Source of the DNA: an uncultured Clostridium sp.
Lineage (GTDB): Bacteria; Bacillota; Clostridia; TANB77; CAG-508
Direction of reading: 5' to 3'
DNA length: 59,645 nucleotides
Assembly: GCA_900554175.1 (NCBI GenBank)
Contig: USGK01000007.1
Span: forward strand, 1 to 59,645
Shown in pieces: positions 43,215 to 51,025 of this stretch. The notes under the pieces were generated by a model. That model ran no database searches. It saw only the letters and a program-made list of their open reading frames with translations, and was not told the origin of the DNA. How positions within the stretch are numbered: position 1 is the first letter of the stretch; every line of letters begins with the position of its first letter. A program made the translations under genes and the position numbers.

Positions 43215-43244
43215 AAAAAGCTACCCAAATACAGGTAGCTTTTT
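43215..43244. terminator. Terminator between mobP and greA-like gene
   Basis: An 11-bp perfect stem (43215-43225 with 43234-43244) with A- and T-rich flanks; it can serve both convergent genes. Confidence 0.8.
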
Positions 43245-43267
43245 GAAAGGATAATTACAAAAACAAT

Positions 43268-43741
43268 TTAGTTAATTTCAAGTATCTGAATCTTAACTTT
43301 ATTTCCATTTGCAATTCTACACTCTCCCAAGAATCCAATTTCTTTCTGAAAAATTGTTTTTCCTATAGGAGAATTTAAAGTAACTGTTGCTTCTTCACTG
43401 GACGGTAATGCTTGTAGTCTATATTCAGTTTCAAAAACATCATCATTTCCATAGTCTAATTTAAGTCTTACCAAATCACCAACCTGAACTATCTGTTTAC
43501 TTTTATCTTCAAAAGTTTCAACTATAGTTGCATTTTCCAACTCAATAGTCAAATCATTAATGTCTTTTATAACTGCTCTTTCTTGAATCTCTGCTTGTTC
43601 AAATCCAAAATTATCATGTCTGTCATCTCCTGGTGATTGTAAAATATGCAATGCTTTTTCCTTTCTTACATCCTGCAATTTTATTTTTAGTTGTTCCAGT
43701 TCTTTCTCCTTTTGCCGATAAGCTTCTTTTGTTAATAACAT
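43268..43741 (-). CDS. GreA/GreB-family transcript cleavage factor-like protein
   Basis: 157 residues from ATG 43741 (GGAAGG 8 bases before); a longer frame from 43819 overlaps the kinase. The N-terminal coiled coil (LTKEAYRQKEKELEQLKIKL) carries at its tip SPGDDRHDNFGFEQAEIQER where GreA has GDLSENAEY, so the acidic pair used for RNA cleavage is present in altered form (D...D). The C-terminal FKBP-like domain has LNSPIGKTIFQKEIG. Chromosomal greA usually stands elsewhere; this is a cargo paralogue at the end of the nucleotide cassette. It would act on stalled RNA polymerase. Confidence 0.82.
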   Translation of the reverse strand: MLLTKEAYRQKEKELEQLKIKLQDVRKEKALHILQSPGDDRHDNFGFEQAEIQERAVIKDINDLTIELENATIVETFEDKSKQIVQVGDLVRLKLDYGNDDVFETEYRLQALPSSEEATVTLNSPIGKTIFQKEIGFLGECRIANGNKVKIQILEIN

Positions 43742-43802
43742 AATAGTTACCTTCCTTTCATTTCGATTTATAATACATAAAGTATTACCAAAATTATAAA
43801 AT

Positions 43803-44453
43803 TTACCTTTCAATAGCATTCATCCTTTGCATTGTTATTTGCAATATTTTCTCACTTACTTCTTCAAAAGTCATATTATCTGTATTTATCATGAATGCAT
43901 CTTTAGGTATTAAAATTGATTTAGCAGCTATTTCTATCTTATCTCTTTCTATTAGTTTTTTAAGGATATCTTCATAAGAAAGTTTTTTATCTTTTCCTTC
44001 TAAAAATTTTCTTCTAGCCCTTACTTCTGGACTAGCTTCTAAATAAAATTTTATTTCTGCATTTGGAAAAATCCTTGTTCCTATATCTCTTCCATCCATA
44101 ACAACATTATTTGAATTTCCAAAATTTCTTTGAATTTGAATTACTTTTTCTTTTACTTCTTTAATTGTTGCAATATAAGCCGAATTTAGAGTTATATCCA
44201 TTTGCCTTATTCTATCAGATACATCTATATTATCTAATGTTACCATCTGCTCATCTACTTGAATTTCTGTATTATTTAGAAGTTCTATCAATTTCTCTGT
44301 ATTTCTAGGGTCTATTCTATCTTGTATAAGTTTTAATGTAATCGCCCTATATACTGCTCCTGTGTCAAAACTTTTAAAATTGAGTTTTCTTGCTAATTCA
44401 CGAGCTTGTGATGATTTTCCTGTACCTCCAAGACCATCCATTGTTATTATCAT
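43803..44453 (-). CDS. Cytidylate kinase-like nucleotide kinase
   Basis: 216 residues. Walker A GLGGTGKSS (7-15), FDTGAVYRAITLKL and the Cmk signature DGRDIGTRIFPNAEIKFYLEA are all present, followed by RARRKFLE and a C-terminal helix with FEEVSEKILQ. It would phosphorylate CMP/dCMP or a related or modified nucleoside monophosphate. Start ATG overlaps the stop of the PfkB gene by 4 bases (ATGA), so it is translationally coupled. It is unlikely to be the housekeeping cmk, because it sits among cargo in a mobile element. Confidence 0.85.
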   Translation of the reverse strand: MIITMDGLGGTGKSSQARELARKLNFKSFDTGAVYRAITLKLIQDRIDPRNTEKLIELLNNTEIQVDEQMVTLDNIDVSDRIRQMDITLNSAYIATIKEVKEKVIQIQRNFGNSNNVVMDGRDIGTRIFPNAEIKFYLEASPEVRARRKFLEGKDKKLSYEDILKKLIERDKIEIAAKSILIPKDAFMINTDNMTFEEVSEKILQITMQRMNAIER

Positions 44454-45298
44454 TTTTCAAATTCCTCCATTGTTCTGACTTTTTCTCTCAAATGCTCTAC
44501 TCCATATTGCAGAATTGACTCTGTAGCTATTGCATTTGCTTTTTCTAGTGCTATTTGAGGATTATTAGTTCTTGATAATACTGCTAAAAATGAACCTATT
44601 AAAACATCCCCTGCTCCTGTTTTATCTATTACTTCATCATCTGGTATAATTCTTTTGTTATTAAAAATGTATTGATTATTTTCATCTAAATAAAGACAAC
44701 CTACTTTTCCATATTTTATTATTTTTGTTTTCGCTTTTGAATTTATTAATGTTTCAAATTCTCTATCTATAAAAGCAATATCTGCATTGTCATATACTTG
44801 TCTTGTAATAGGTTGCTCTGAAAATTCTTTTAATGTGTCAACCGCAATTTTTGCATTTGATACCTTTCTAATATCTTTTATTAGTTGTAATTGATTTATT
44901 GGTAATGTTGTAGATAAAAAAATATATTTTGCATTGTTTAAATATTCCAATGGTATGTCTTGTATAGAAATTTTCGTTTCTGGATTTCTTTCGGCTCTAA
45001 ACTCTCTTTCTTGCCCATCTTTAGTTAAGAAAGTTTGAAAAAATCTAGTTGTTTTTCCTTTTACTGTACTAACTCCCGTTACATCTATTCCAAACTTTCT
45101 ATAATTATTTATATCAAAATCCTCTCCAATTTTTGTTACAACTCCGCAGTTACAAAAAATACTTGCCCCTACTGATGAATAAAAACACGCACCTCCGTTA
45201 TTTACAACTTTTGTATCTTTCTCATAACTGTCTTTTTGTGTTCTTCCTTTAAAAATATTAATATCTTTAGCAGTATCTCCTATAACTACTATATCCAT
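44450..45298 (-). CDS. PfkB-family sugar/nucleoside kinase
   Basis: 282 residues starting MDIVVIGDTAKDINIFKG, with GGACFYSSVGASIF and the C-terminal PfkB signature DKTGAGDVLIGSFLA carrying the catalytic Asp. Family substrates include ribose, adenosine and other nucleosides; in this cassette, a nucleoside is an attractive guess. Adjacent without gap to the HD gene and overlapping the Cmk-like gene. Confidence 0.85.
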   Translation of the reverse strand: MDIVVIGDTAKDINIFKGRTQKDSYEKDTKVVNNGGACFYSSVGASIFCNCGVVTKIGEDFDINNYRKFGIDVTGVSTVKGKTTRFFQTFLTKDGQEREFRAERNPETKISIQDIPLEYLNNAKYIFLSTTLPINQLQLIKDIRKVSNAKIAVDTLKEFSEQPITRQVYDNADIAFIDREFETLINSKAKTKIIKYGKVGCLYLDENNQYIFNNKRIIPDDEVIDKTGAGDVLIGSFLAVLSRTNNPQIALEKANAIATESILQYGVEHLREKVRTMEEFEK

Positions 45299-45953
45299 CT
45301 ATTTTTTACCATCCCATTCTTTATAAAATTCATCTAAAAATTCTTCCATATATTTTGTTCTCTCTATTGCTATATTTCTAGCCTCATTAGTGTTTATTGT
45401 GTCTTTTATCTTTAGAAGTTTTTCATAAAAATGATTAACGGCATGTCTTTTCATTTTTCTATATTCTTCTTCTGATGAAATTTCTATAATTCCGAACTTC
45501 TGGATCGTAAATAGGATTTCCTTTTTTTCCATTATAAGCAAAACATCTTGCAATACCTATTGCTCCAATGGCATCTATTCTATCAGCATCTTGAACTATT
45601 TGACCTTCTTTTGAAAGTTCTACATTATTAAATCCACCCTTAAATCCTAAATTTTCTATAGAAAATAATATATTCTCTAATTTATTTTTATCTATTGCTT
45701 CAAAAACATTTAGTTTTTTCATCAATTCAATTAAATTATCTCTCATATTTCCGTCACTAAATTTATCGTCATATATATCATGTAATAAAGCTATCATTCT
45801 AATAGTAAATTCATTTGCATTTTCCTTTTCATTAATTTTTAATGCTAAATCATGTACTCTTTTTACATGCCACCAGTCATGTCCGCTTGATTCGTTATAC
45901 ATTACCTCCTTTATATAACTTTCAATTTTTAAAACGATTTCTTCTTCTTTCAT
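45299..45953 (-). pseudogene. HD-domain phosphohydrolase, frameshifted near the C-terminus
   Basis: The first part (45459-45953, 164 residues) has the HD signature: HDWWHVKRVHDLALKI, LLHDIYDD and DADRIDAIGAIGIAR (YedJ-like family). It runs out of frame after YDPEV. The +1 frame continues with ISSEEEYRKMKRHAVNHFYE and ends EFLDEFYKEWDGKK at 45299, exactly what the family shows at its end. One extra base between about 45478 and 45500 explains it. All metal-binding residues are upstream of the break, so a truncated product might keep activity. Could be sequencing error. Upstream RBS GGAGGAAG. Confidence 0.78.
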
Positions 45954-46055
45954 AAACTTCCTCCTAATAAAATTTTTTTATTATATTATATATGACATTA
46001 AATTGAATTTCAAGCAAAACACTAACAAAGTATTTTGCCTGAAATTCATTAGATT

Positions 46056-46979
46056 CTAAAAGTAAATACATCTTAAATGTTTATTGCAAAGTTCACTAGA
46101 TACCTTTCTCTGTGCTAGTTTCATTTTTAATTTTAAAACATCTAAGTTGTTTTCCTGTATTTCCTCCCAGAAGTCAATATAGTCTTGACTTAATCTACAG
46201 AGAGGAAATGTTGCATCGTGATTCACATACAGATCGTGATTCGCTCTACAATACCCAATAGGAGAATCTGAAAGAATTGCTTTTGAACAGGTACATTGTG
46301 TTAAAAAAATTTGATGTTCTTCTTTTTCATAACACTCTGTTCTATCTTGTGTTGGAATATATATATATCCCAACTCTGTTAATTGCACTCTTAATGTTTC
46401 CATTGTTACGCAATCTTCTTGATTATTAGGAAATAATTCTGTACACTTTATAGAGGCATTTATTGTTTTAGCATAAGAAATTAAATTGCTCAATTCCTCA
46501 ATGCTCCAATTGTTTTGCTCACAAGGTGTTACATTTAACCTAATAGCCAAATTTGGATATAAAGCTCTTACTGTTTGCAGATTATTCTTAACAACACACA
46601 GTTTTTCCGCTTCTCTTCCTATAATCTTGCCATACATTTCTTGATTCATTGTATGAATAGAAACATTAATTCTTTCAATGTACTTCACAATTGGTAAATG
46701 CAGATGAAGTAAAGATCCGTTTGTGACAACTGTTATTTTTGCACCTTCTTCATAGAGTTTTTCCACAAGTGTGTCTACGCCTCGGAATATAAATGGTTCT
46801 CCTCCAGATAGTGTAACACCATTCCACTTTTCAATATCTGAATACAATTTGAATAATGTAACATAATTGTCTACACTTAATTCGTGCTTCCGAAAAGCTC
46901 CACCAACTCCTTCTGAATGACAAAAATAGCAATTGTAGTTGCACATGTTAGTTACTAAAAATCTAATATCTTTTTTCAT
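46056..46979 (-). CDS. MoaA-like radical SAM enzyme
   Basis: 307 residues, ATG 46979 after TAGGAGG. The radical SAM cluster is CNYNCYFC (C13, C17, C20), followed by VTLSGGEPFI and VVTNGSLLH. The C-terminal part has further Cys residues (TQCTCSKA, GYCRANHDLYVNHDATFPLC, ELCNKHLRCIY) that resemble the auxiliary-cluster region of MoaA. MoaA acts on GTP; the substrate here is unknown. First gene of a leftward unit followed by HD hydrolase, PfkB kinase, Cmk-like kinase and Gre-like factor. The motif differs from viperin-type enzymes. Confidence 0.85.
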   Translation of the reverse strand: MKKDIRFLVTNMCNYNCYFCHSEGVGGAFRKHELSVDNYVTLFKLYSDIEKWNGVTLSGGEPFIFRGVDTLVEKLYEEGAKITVVTNGSLLHLHLPIVKYIERINVSIHTMNQEMYGKIIGREAEKLCVVKNNLQTVRALYPNLAIRLNVTPCEQNNWSIEELSNLISYAKTINASIKCTELFPNNQEDCVTMETLRVQLTELGYIYIPTQDRTECYEKEEHQIFLTQCTCSKAILSDSPIGYCRANHDLYVNHDATFPLCRLSQDYIDFWEEIQENNLDVLKLKMKLAQRKVSSELCNKHLRCIYF

Positions 46980-47045
46980 GGCTTTACCTCCTACAATTGT
47001 TTAAAGGTATTGTGAAAAGAAGTATTTACTTTTTTAGATGTCAAA

Positions 47046-47074
47046 ATTATATCACTTTTTCACTGTGTTGTCAA
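47046..47074 (-). promoter_or_regulatory. Consensus promoter of the radical SAM cassette
   Basis: Perfect TTGACA (47074-47069), 17 bases, TATAAT (47051-47046) on the minus strand. A leader of about 60 bases precedes ATG 46979. A consensus promoter suggests strong constitutive expression unless repressed. Confidence 0.85.
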
Positions 47075-47114
47075 CATAATATATAATCAAATGTATTATA
47101 TTTCAGCCTCTATA

Positions 47115-47143
47115 TTGATTTTTATACCATATCATGATATAAT
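47115..47143 (+). promoter_or_regulatory. Promoter of the divergent 47172 gene
   Basis: TTGATT (47115-47120), 17 bases, TATAAT (47138-47143). It lies back to back with the cassette promoter, allowing shared control. Confidence 0.75.
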
Positions 47144-47171
47144 TATGTAAAACTTTTAGGAGGTGCTTTAT

Positions 47172-47669
47172 ATGATTAATATTTATAATTGGTCATACGA
47201 AGTTGACAAAAATCTTGTACGGATTGAGTACTCTGGTCCTATAAAAACCAAACTTCAATCTGCTATAAAGAAATTCAATGGTCAACCGATGCCAGTAAAA
47301 ACGCAACCCAACGAGTTTATTGTAAAATTCAAAAACACAAGAGTAGTTAATGATTTTATAACCTTTACTTTAGAGCAATATCCTAATTTTTTTAGTTTAA
47401 AGAATAACTGGGATATTACCAAGAGTTCAGAAAATACAATTTCATTAACTGCAATGAAAGAAAGTTCTAACTCAATTGCAGATTTATCTGAAATATTATG
47501 CTCATTTCTTGCCGATAGTAATACAATTTCTAATCTTACTAGAAATGAAATATTTGATATTCAGATTAATGTAGATGCAACTATTTGTTATATTTCTTTC
47601 AGTATTAAATTTGCAACTGACACCGAAGCTCAAGATTTCTTAATGGATTTTATCAAATTCAAAGCATAA
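47172..47669 (+). CDS. Unknown protein divergent from the radical SAM cassette
   Basis: 165 residues from ATG 47172 with AGGAGGTG at 47158-47165 (a GTG at 47163 lies in the RBS itself). MINIYNWSYEVDKNLVRIEY, then mixed alpha/beta sequence with no Cys cluster, DNA-binding motif or membrane helix. The two halves have a similar layout (...FIVKFKNTRVVNDFITFTLEQ... and ...YISFSIKFATDTEAQDFLMDF...), suggesting an internal duplication. It shares a 183-base divergent promoter region with the cassette, so it may be its partner or sensor. Confidence 0.65.
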   Translation: MINIYNWSYEVDKNLVRIEYSGPIKTKLQSAIKKFNGQPMPVKTQPNEFIVKFKNTRVVNDFITFTLEQYPNFFSLKNNWDITKSSENTISLTAMKESSNSIADLSEILCSFLADSNTISNLTRNEIFDIQINVDATICYISFSIKFATDTEAQDFLMDFIKFKA

Positions 47670-47693
47670 TTATTTATCCTAATTAGGACAAAT

Positions 47694-47731
47694 AAATCGT
47701 CTGATTATAACTAAATATAATCAGACGATTT
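47694..47731. terminator. Bidirectional terminator
   Basis: A 16-bp perfect stem (47694-47709 with 47716-47731) with T-run at the right, between convergent genes 47172 and 47737. Confidence 0.85.
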
Positions 47732-47736
47732 TTTTA

Positions 47737-48738
47737 TTATTGTTTATTTAACCATTTCATATATTCTTCTTGTGTAATTTCTCCATTATTTATCTTTTCT
47801 TTTAATTCAATATTCTTTTCTTTAAATTGTTGAAATTCTTTTTCATATTGTGAATTATCTGGATTTCTTCTAGTTCTTAATAACAATTTTTGATAAACAT
47901 TTCTGTATATTCTTAAATCATCATCTTCTTTCATAAGCCTTTGTTGAGTTCTAAAATGTCCTACTTCTTTGCAAGTCTTTCCATTTTCATAAATATTGCT
48001 ACAATAAATTTCATTTGACCTACTATCAGGCACAAAATATTTACCACAATTCTTACATCTTTTTATCTCTATATTTTCAGTTGTTGCTATTTCAAACAAT
48101 TCTACAATAAAACTTTGGATTATGTTATTGCAACTAAAGCAATAAGGAGATAATTTATCATTATCTACATATTTTGCAATTTCTTGTGCATCTTCTTCGT
48201 TTGTAATAGAGAAGTTAGTAAAATCTCCAAAATTATTAAATTTTATTTTTAAATCTTCTGATTTATATAATTTTAAAACAGCAGAAGATTTTTTACTTCC
48301 TCTTAATATATGTAATCTTTGTGCTGGAGATAACTCGTGAAATTCTTCTAAATCATTTAAATTATATATGTATTTTATATCTTCTATAAAAGCCTTTTTG
48401 AATTTTTCTAATTTATCTGCAGATTGATTAAGTACATTCTTTAACATTTCTAAATATTCATTTTCATCATAATCCCTGTAAATCGATATATCAGATAATT
48501 CTGCAAAAGTTACAATGCTGTATTTATCTACAAATGCTTTAAAACTTTCAAATAAATTAAAATCCGTATTTACAAAATCACAAAGTTGAAACCCTAACTT
48601 CAATTTTTCATTTTTATTATAAAATTCATAACTTTTATGCTTTTCATTATATCTAAATGACTGATATATAATCATTTTTGTTCTTGCAAGTTTATTTATA
48701 AAAAACTGTATATCCTTTGATATTTCTAATCTTTTCAT
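47737..48738 (-). CDS. DUF6076-like zinc-cluster protein, element 2
   Basis: 333 residues. The N-terminal 190 residues are helical; then CKNCGKYFVPDSRSNEIYCS...C forms a Cys cluster, followed by a basic helix with YQKLLLRTRRNP and a C-terminal NGEITQEEYMKWLNKQ, matching the tail KITADELCKWLEENK of the element 1 homologue. Same location, orientation and divergence from the excisionase leader as in element 1, so it belongs to the core module. Confidence 0.6.
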   Translation of the reverse strand: MKRLEISKDIQFFINKLARTKMIIYQSFRYNEKHKSYEFYNKNEKLKLGFQLCDFVNTDFNLFESFKAFVDKYSIVTFAELSDISIYRDYDENEYLEMLKNVLNQSADKLEKFKKAFIEDIKYIYNLNDLEEFHELSPAQRLHILRGSKKSSAVLKLYKSEDLKIKFNNFGDFTNFSITNEEDAQEIAKYVDNDKLSPYCFSCNNIIQSFIVELFEIATTENIEIKRCKNCGKYFVPDSRSNEIYCSNIYENGKTCKEVGHFRTQQRLMKEDDDLRIYRNVYQKLLLRTRRNPDNSQYEKEFQQFKEKNIELKEKINNGEITQEEYMKWLNKQ

Positions 48739-48789
48739 ATTTACCTCTTATTTTTTGTTATTTTTCTGAAAATATTTTAACATAAACTA

Positions 48790-48818
48790 TTGACTTTGTA
48801 AAGTAATTATGATAATAT
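48790..48818 (+). promoter_or_regulatory. Promoter of the excisionase-integrase leader, element 2
   Basis: TTGACT (48790-48795), 17 bases, TAATAT (48813-48818). An inverted repeat GTTAGTT/AACTAAC (48822-48828/48850-48856) overlaps the predicted start. It gives a leader of about 275 bases before ATG 49099. Confidence 0.65.
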
Positions 48819-48929
48819 CTAGTTAGTTCTTTTGAAGTCGTTGTCAAAAAACTAACGATTATTATGATAGGAACATTGAAAATTGAATATTTAGTTATTG
48901 GATACAAGATAATGATACTCTTACACAGC

Positions 48930-49023
48930 CACAGCTCGAGCGTGATAAAACCGTCGCAAGCAATGGGTGTAACTCGGCAAATAGCGGAGTGGTGAAATTC
49001 CAGTGAAGTAATTTAAAGATTAC
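48930..49023 (+). ncRNA. Conserved structured leader element, element 2
   Basis: Counterpart of 37751-37867. The shared blocks are CACAGCTCGAGCG, CCGTCGCAAGCAATG, GTAACTCGGCA, GCGGAGTGGTGAAATTCCA and TGAA; a short GTAAT/ATTAC hairpin (49008-49023) follows, in the place of the AAAGATA/TATCTTT hairpin of element 1. The surrounding leader has diverged, so these blocks are under selection. Confidence 0.65.
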
Positions 49024-49098
49024 CATCTAATAATTCCCAAATGATGAGGGGCTGAAATAAATGTCATCATAAAAAATACAATAAAAGGAGGAACGCAA

Positions 49099-49329
49099 AT
49101 GGAAAATACAAGAGAACTTACAGTAGATAAAAGTAAATTATTTTTTACAACAACAGATGTATGCAGAATATTAAAAATTGGAAGGAAAAAATGTTTAGCA
49201 TTATTTCACAGAGATGATTTTCCTTGCTTAATATATGGAAAAACATTCTTAATTGAAAAAGATAGTTTTATAAACTACTTTAAAAATAGAAATGTAATAC
49301 TTGCAGATAAATCCATAGAAATGGATTAA
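49099..49329 (+). CDS. Excisionase-like helix-turn-helix protein, element 2
   Basis: 76 residues, ATG 49099 after AAAAGGAGGAACGC. LFFTTTDVCRILKIGRKKCL and FPCLIYGKTFLIEKDSFINYF give the same winged-helix pattern as the 62-residue protein of element 1. Likely directs excision by the integrase encoded downstream. Confidence 0.75.
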   Translation: MENTRELTVDKSKLFFTTTDVCRILKIGRKKCLALFHRDDFPCLIYGKTFLIEKDSFINYFKNRNVILADKSIEMD

Positions 49330-49385
49330 AAAATTTGAAGACTTAAATATGAACTATTTAAATCTCCAACTTATGTATGTTTGAA

Positions 49386-49449
49386 AAGGGAATATCCTTT
49401 TCTATTTAAATTATAAACGAAAAATAGAACAAAATCAAGATATTCCCTT
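49386..49449 (+). promoter_or_regulatory. Long stem-loop between excisionase and integrase, element 2
   Basis: AAGGGAATATC (49386-49396) pairs with GATATTCCCTT (49439-49449), and TCTATTT pairs with AAATAGA inside (49401-49407/49422-49428). AATTTTTTAATG follows. It matches the position and outer pairing of the element 1 stem-loop with different bases. Confidence 0.65.
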
Positions 49450-49474
49450 AATTTTTTAATGAAAGGAATAGAAA

Positions 49475-50821
49475 ATGATAAAATTAAAAGAAGGTATAGA
49501 CTACAATATTTATACTGCTGTAAAAAAGAAGCCAAAGCCAACAGCTAACGGAACAATGTGCAATAATTGTAAAGAATGTACTCACAAAAAAGTATGCTTA
49601 AATAGAAGAAATCTAAATACAATGAATAAGTGCAAAACTTGTAAAAATTGCACAGATGCAGAAAATTGCGATAAGTTTTATATTTATAATGGATTTAGGA
49701 TAGAACTTAAAAATATAAGATTAGATGATGGTACAAAATTAAGAAAACAATTTACAGCACATACAAAAGAAGAAGCAATTCAAAAAGCAAAAGACTTTAT
49801 AATATTTACAAAAGAGCATGGATTACCTAATACAAAAAATTTAAAAACAGATGATACCTTTATTACATTAGGTAGAGAAATGGAAGCAAATAAATATAAA
49901 ATGGGGATAACAAAAGACAATGCTTATGGTACTAATTTACAAACAATAAATAGATTAGAAGGATTTAAAGCAACAAATAAGCCTATTCAGAAAGTAACAA
50001 GAAAAGAACTTGTTGATTTATTAGAGGCTGAAAGAGTAAAATCCAATTCTGTGATAAAGAAAGATCATTCCGAATTAAAGCAAATAATGGAGTTCGCTGT
50101 TCATAAAAATATAATTAATGAGAACTATTTTGTAGGAACTTATGGTATAAAAAGACCTTTAAGTTTTAAAGAAGATAAAAAAGTAGAGCCATTAACCAGA
50201 GATGAACAAATAAAACTTGAAAATCAATTAAATAGAACCAGTAAAAGAAGTGATGCAATACTTATGATTGCTTTAAATACAGGTATGAGAATTGGTGAAG
50301 TACTTGCTTTAAAACTAGAAGATATAAAAACAGATATGGATAATATTTTTATAAATGTAAATAAAACATTAACAAAAAATTTGCAGAAAGAAATTATTGT
50401 CGGTCCACCTAAAACTAAAAAAGGTTACAGGAAAATTAAAGTAAGTAAAGAAACTAAAAAAGCAATTGAAATTGCTAAAAAGTTTATGATTCCTAATGAA
50501 GAGAATTATTTATTTCTTCAAGCAAATGGGAAGTTCTTCGCAGACAATACAATAAATTCACATTTTAAAACAGTTGCAAAAAATGCTGGACTTACAATTG
50601 ATGTAAATACACATATGTTAAGACATACATTTGCAACAAGATGTATTGAATCTGGTATGGAACTTACTGTATTGCAGGTTATTTTAGGACACGAAGATAT
50701 CCAAACAACAATTAACACCTATGGCAAGATATATGATTATTTTAAAAATAATGATTTTGCTAAATATGAAAAATATATTGATGAGATACGAGAGAAATAT
50801 AATGAAAATACAGATGATTAA
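49475..50821 (+). CDS. Tyrosine recombinase/integrase with two Cys clusters, element 2
   Basis: 448 residues. Catalytic residues: Arg in NTGMRIGEVLAL, HMLRHTF, LGHEDI and Tyr in NTYGKIYDY. The N-terminus has two copies of CxxCxxCx5C (C29-C41 and C53-C65), a more regular version of the Cys-rich segment in the element 1 integrase. Such a segment could bind zinc or an iron-sulfur cluster. It lies about 140 bases from attachment repeat 3. RBS GAAAGGA. Confidence 0.92.
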   Translation: MIKLKEGIDYNIYTAVKKKPKPTANGTMCNNCKECTHKKVCLNRRNLNTMNKCKTCKNCTDAENCDKFYIYNGFRIELKNIRLDDGTKLRKQFTAHTKEEAIQKAKDFIIFTKEHGLPNTKNLKTDDTFITLGREMEANKYKMGITKDNAYGTNLQTINRLEGFKATNKPIQKVTRKELVDLLEAERVKSNSVIKKDHSELKQIMEFAVHKNIINENYFVGTYGIKRPLSFKEDKKVEPLTRDEQIKLENQLNRTSKRSDAILMIALNTGMRIGEVLALKLEDIKTDMDNIFINVNKTLTKNLQKEIIVGPPKTKKGYRKIKVSKETKKAIEIAKKFMIPNEENYLFLQANGKFFADNTINSHFKTVAKNAGLTIDVNTHMLRHTFATRCIESGMELTVLQVILGHEDIQTTINTYGKIYDYFKNNDFAKYEKYIDEIREKYNENTDD

Positions 50822-50872
50822 ATGGTTTAACCTACCAATTATATAAAAAATTATAATTCAATGACACTCAAT

Positions 50873-50904
50873 AGGAATTGCGACACACTTTTGTCGTAAT
50901 TCCT
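50873..50904. repeat. Right-end inverted repeat of element 2 with GTCGTAATT
   Basis: AGGAATTGCGAC (50873-50884) and GTCGTAATTCCT (50893-50904) form an inverted repeat with one mismatch. The right arm has the GTCGTAATT word of the left-end repeats. Confidence 0.6.
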
Positions 50905-50958
50905 AACACATTTAAAAATTCAGTATTTAAGCCTATTTACGGCTTTATTTCAATTTAC

Positions 50959-50969
50959 CGCCTCGACCA
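50959..50969 (+). repeat. Attachment site repeat 3
   Basis: CGCCTCGACCA, third exact copy; right boundary of element 2 and left boundary of element 3. Confidence 0.8.
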
Positions 50970-51025
50970 ATTTAAAGGATTTTTCAAGAAATTCTAGAAA
51001 ATTTCAAAAAAGTCCAAAATGTGAA

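Larger units (their letters stand above)
39786..50969 (+). mobile_element. Integrative mobilizable element 2 (MobP type)
   Basis: About 11.2 kb between attachment repeats 2 and 3. It has the same end modules as element 1 (terminator, repeats, rep, TnpV; DUF6076-like, leader, excisionase, integrase) but a different mobilization module (MobC/MobP) and different cargo (radical SAM/nucleotide cassette). Confidence 0.85.

Noticed and set aside
46056..46979. Prokaryotic viperin
   Set aside because: A radical SAM gene near a CMP-kinase-like gene suggests viperin, but the cluster is CNYNCYFC without the viperin-type CxxxCxxCFH context and the C-terminal Cys pattern is MoaA-like.
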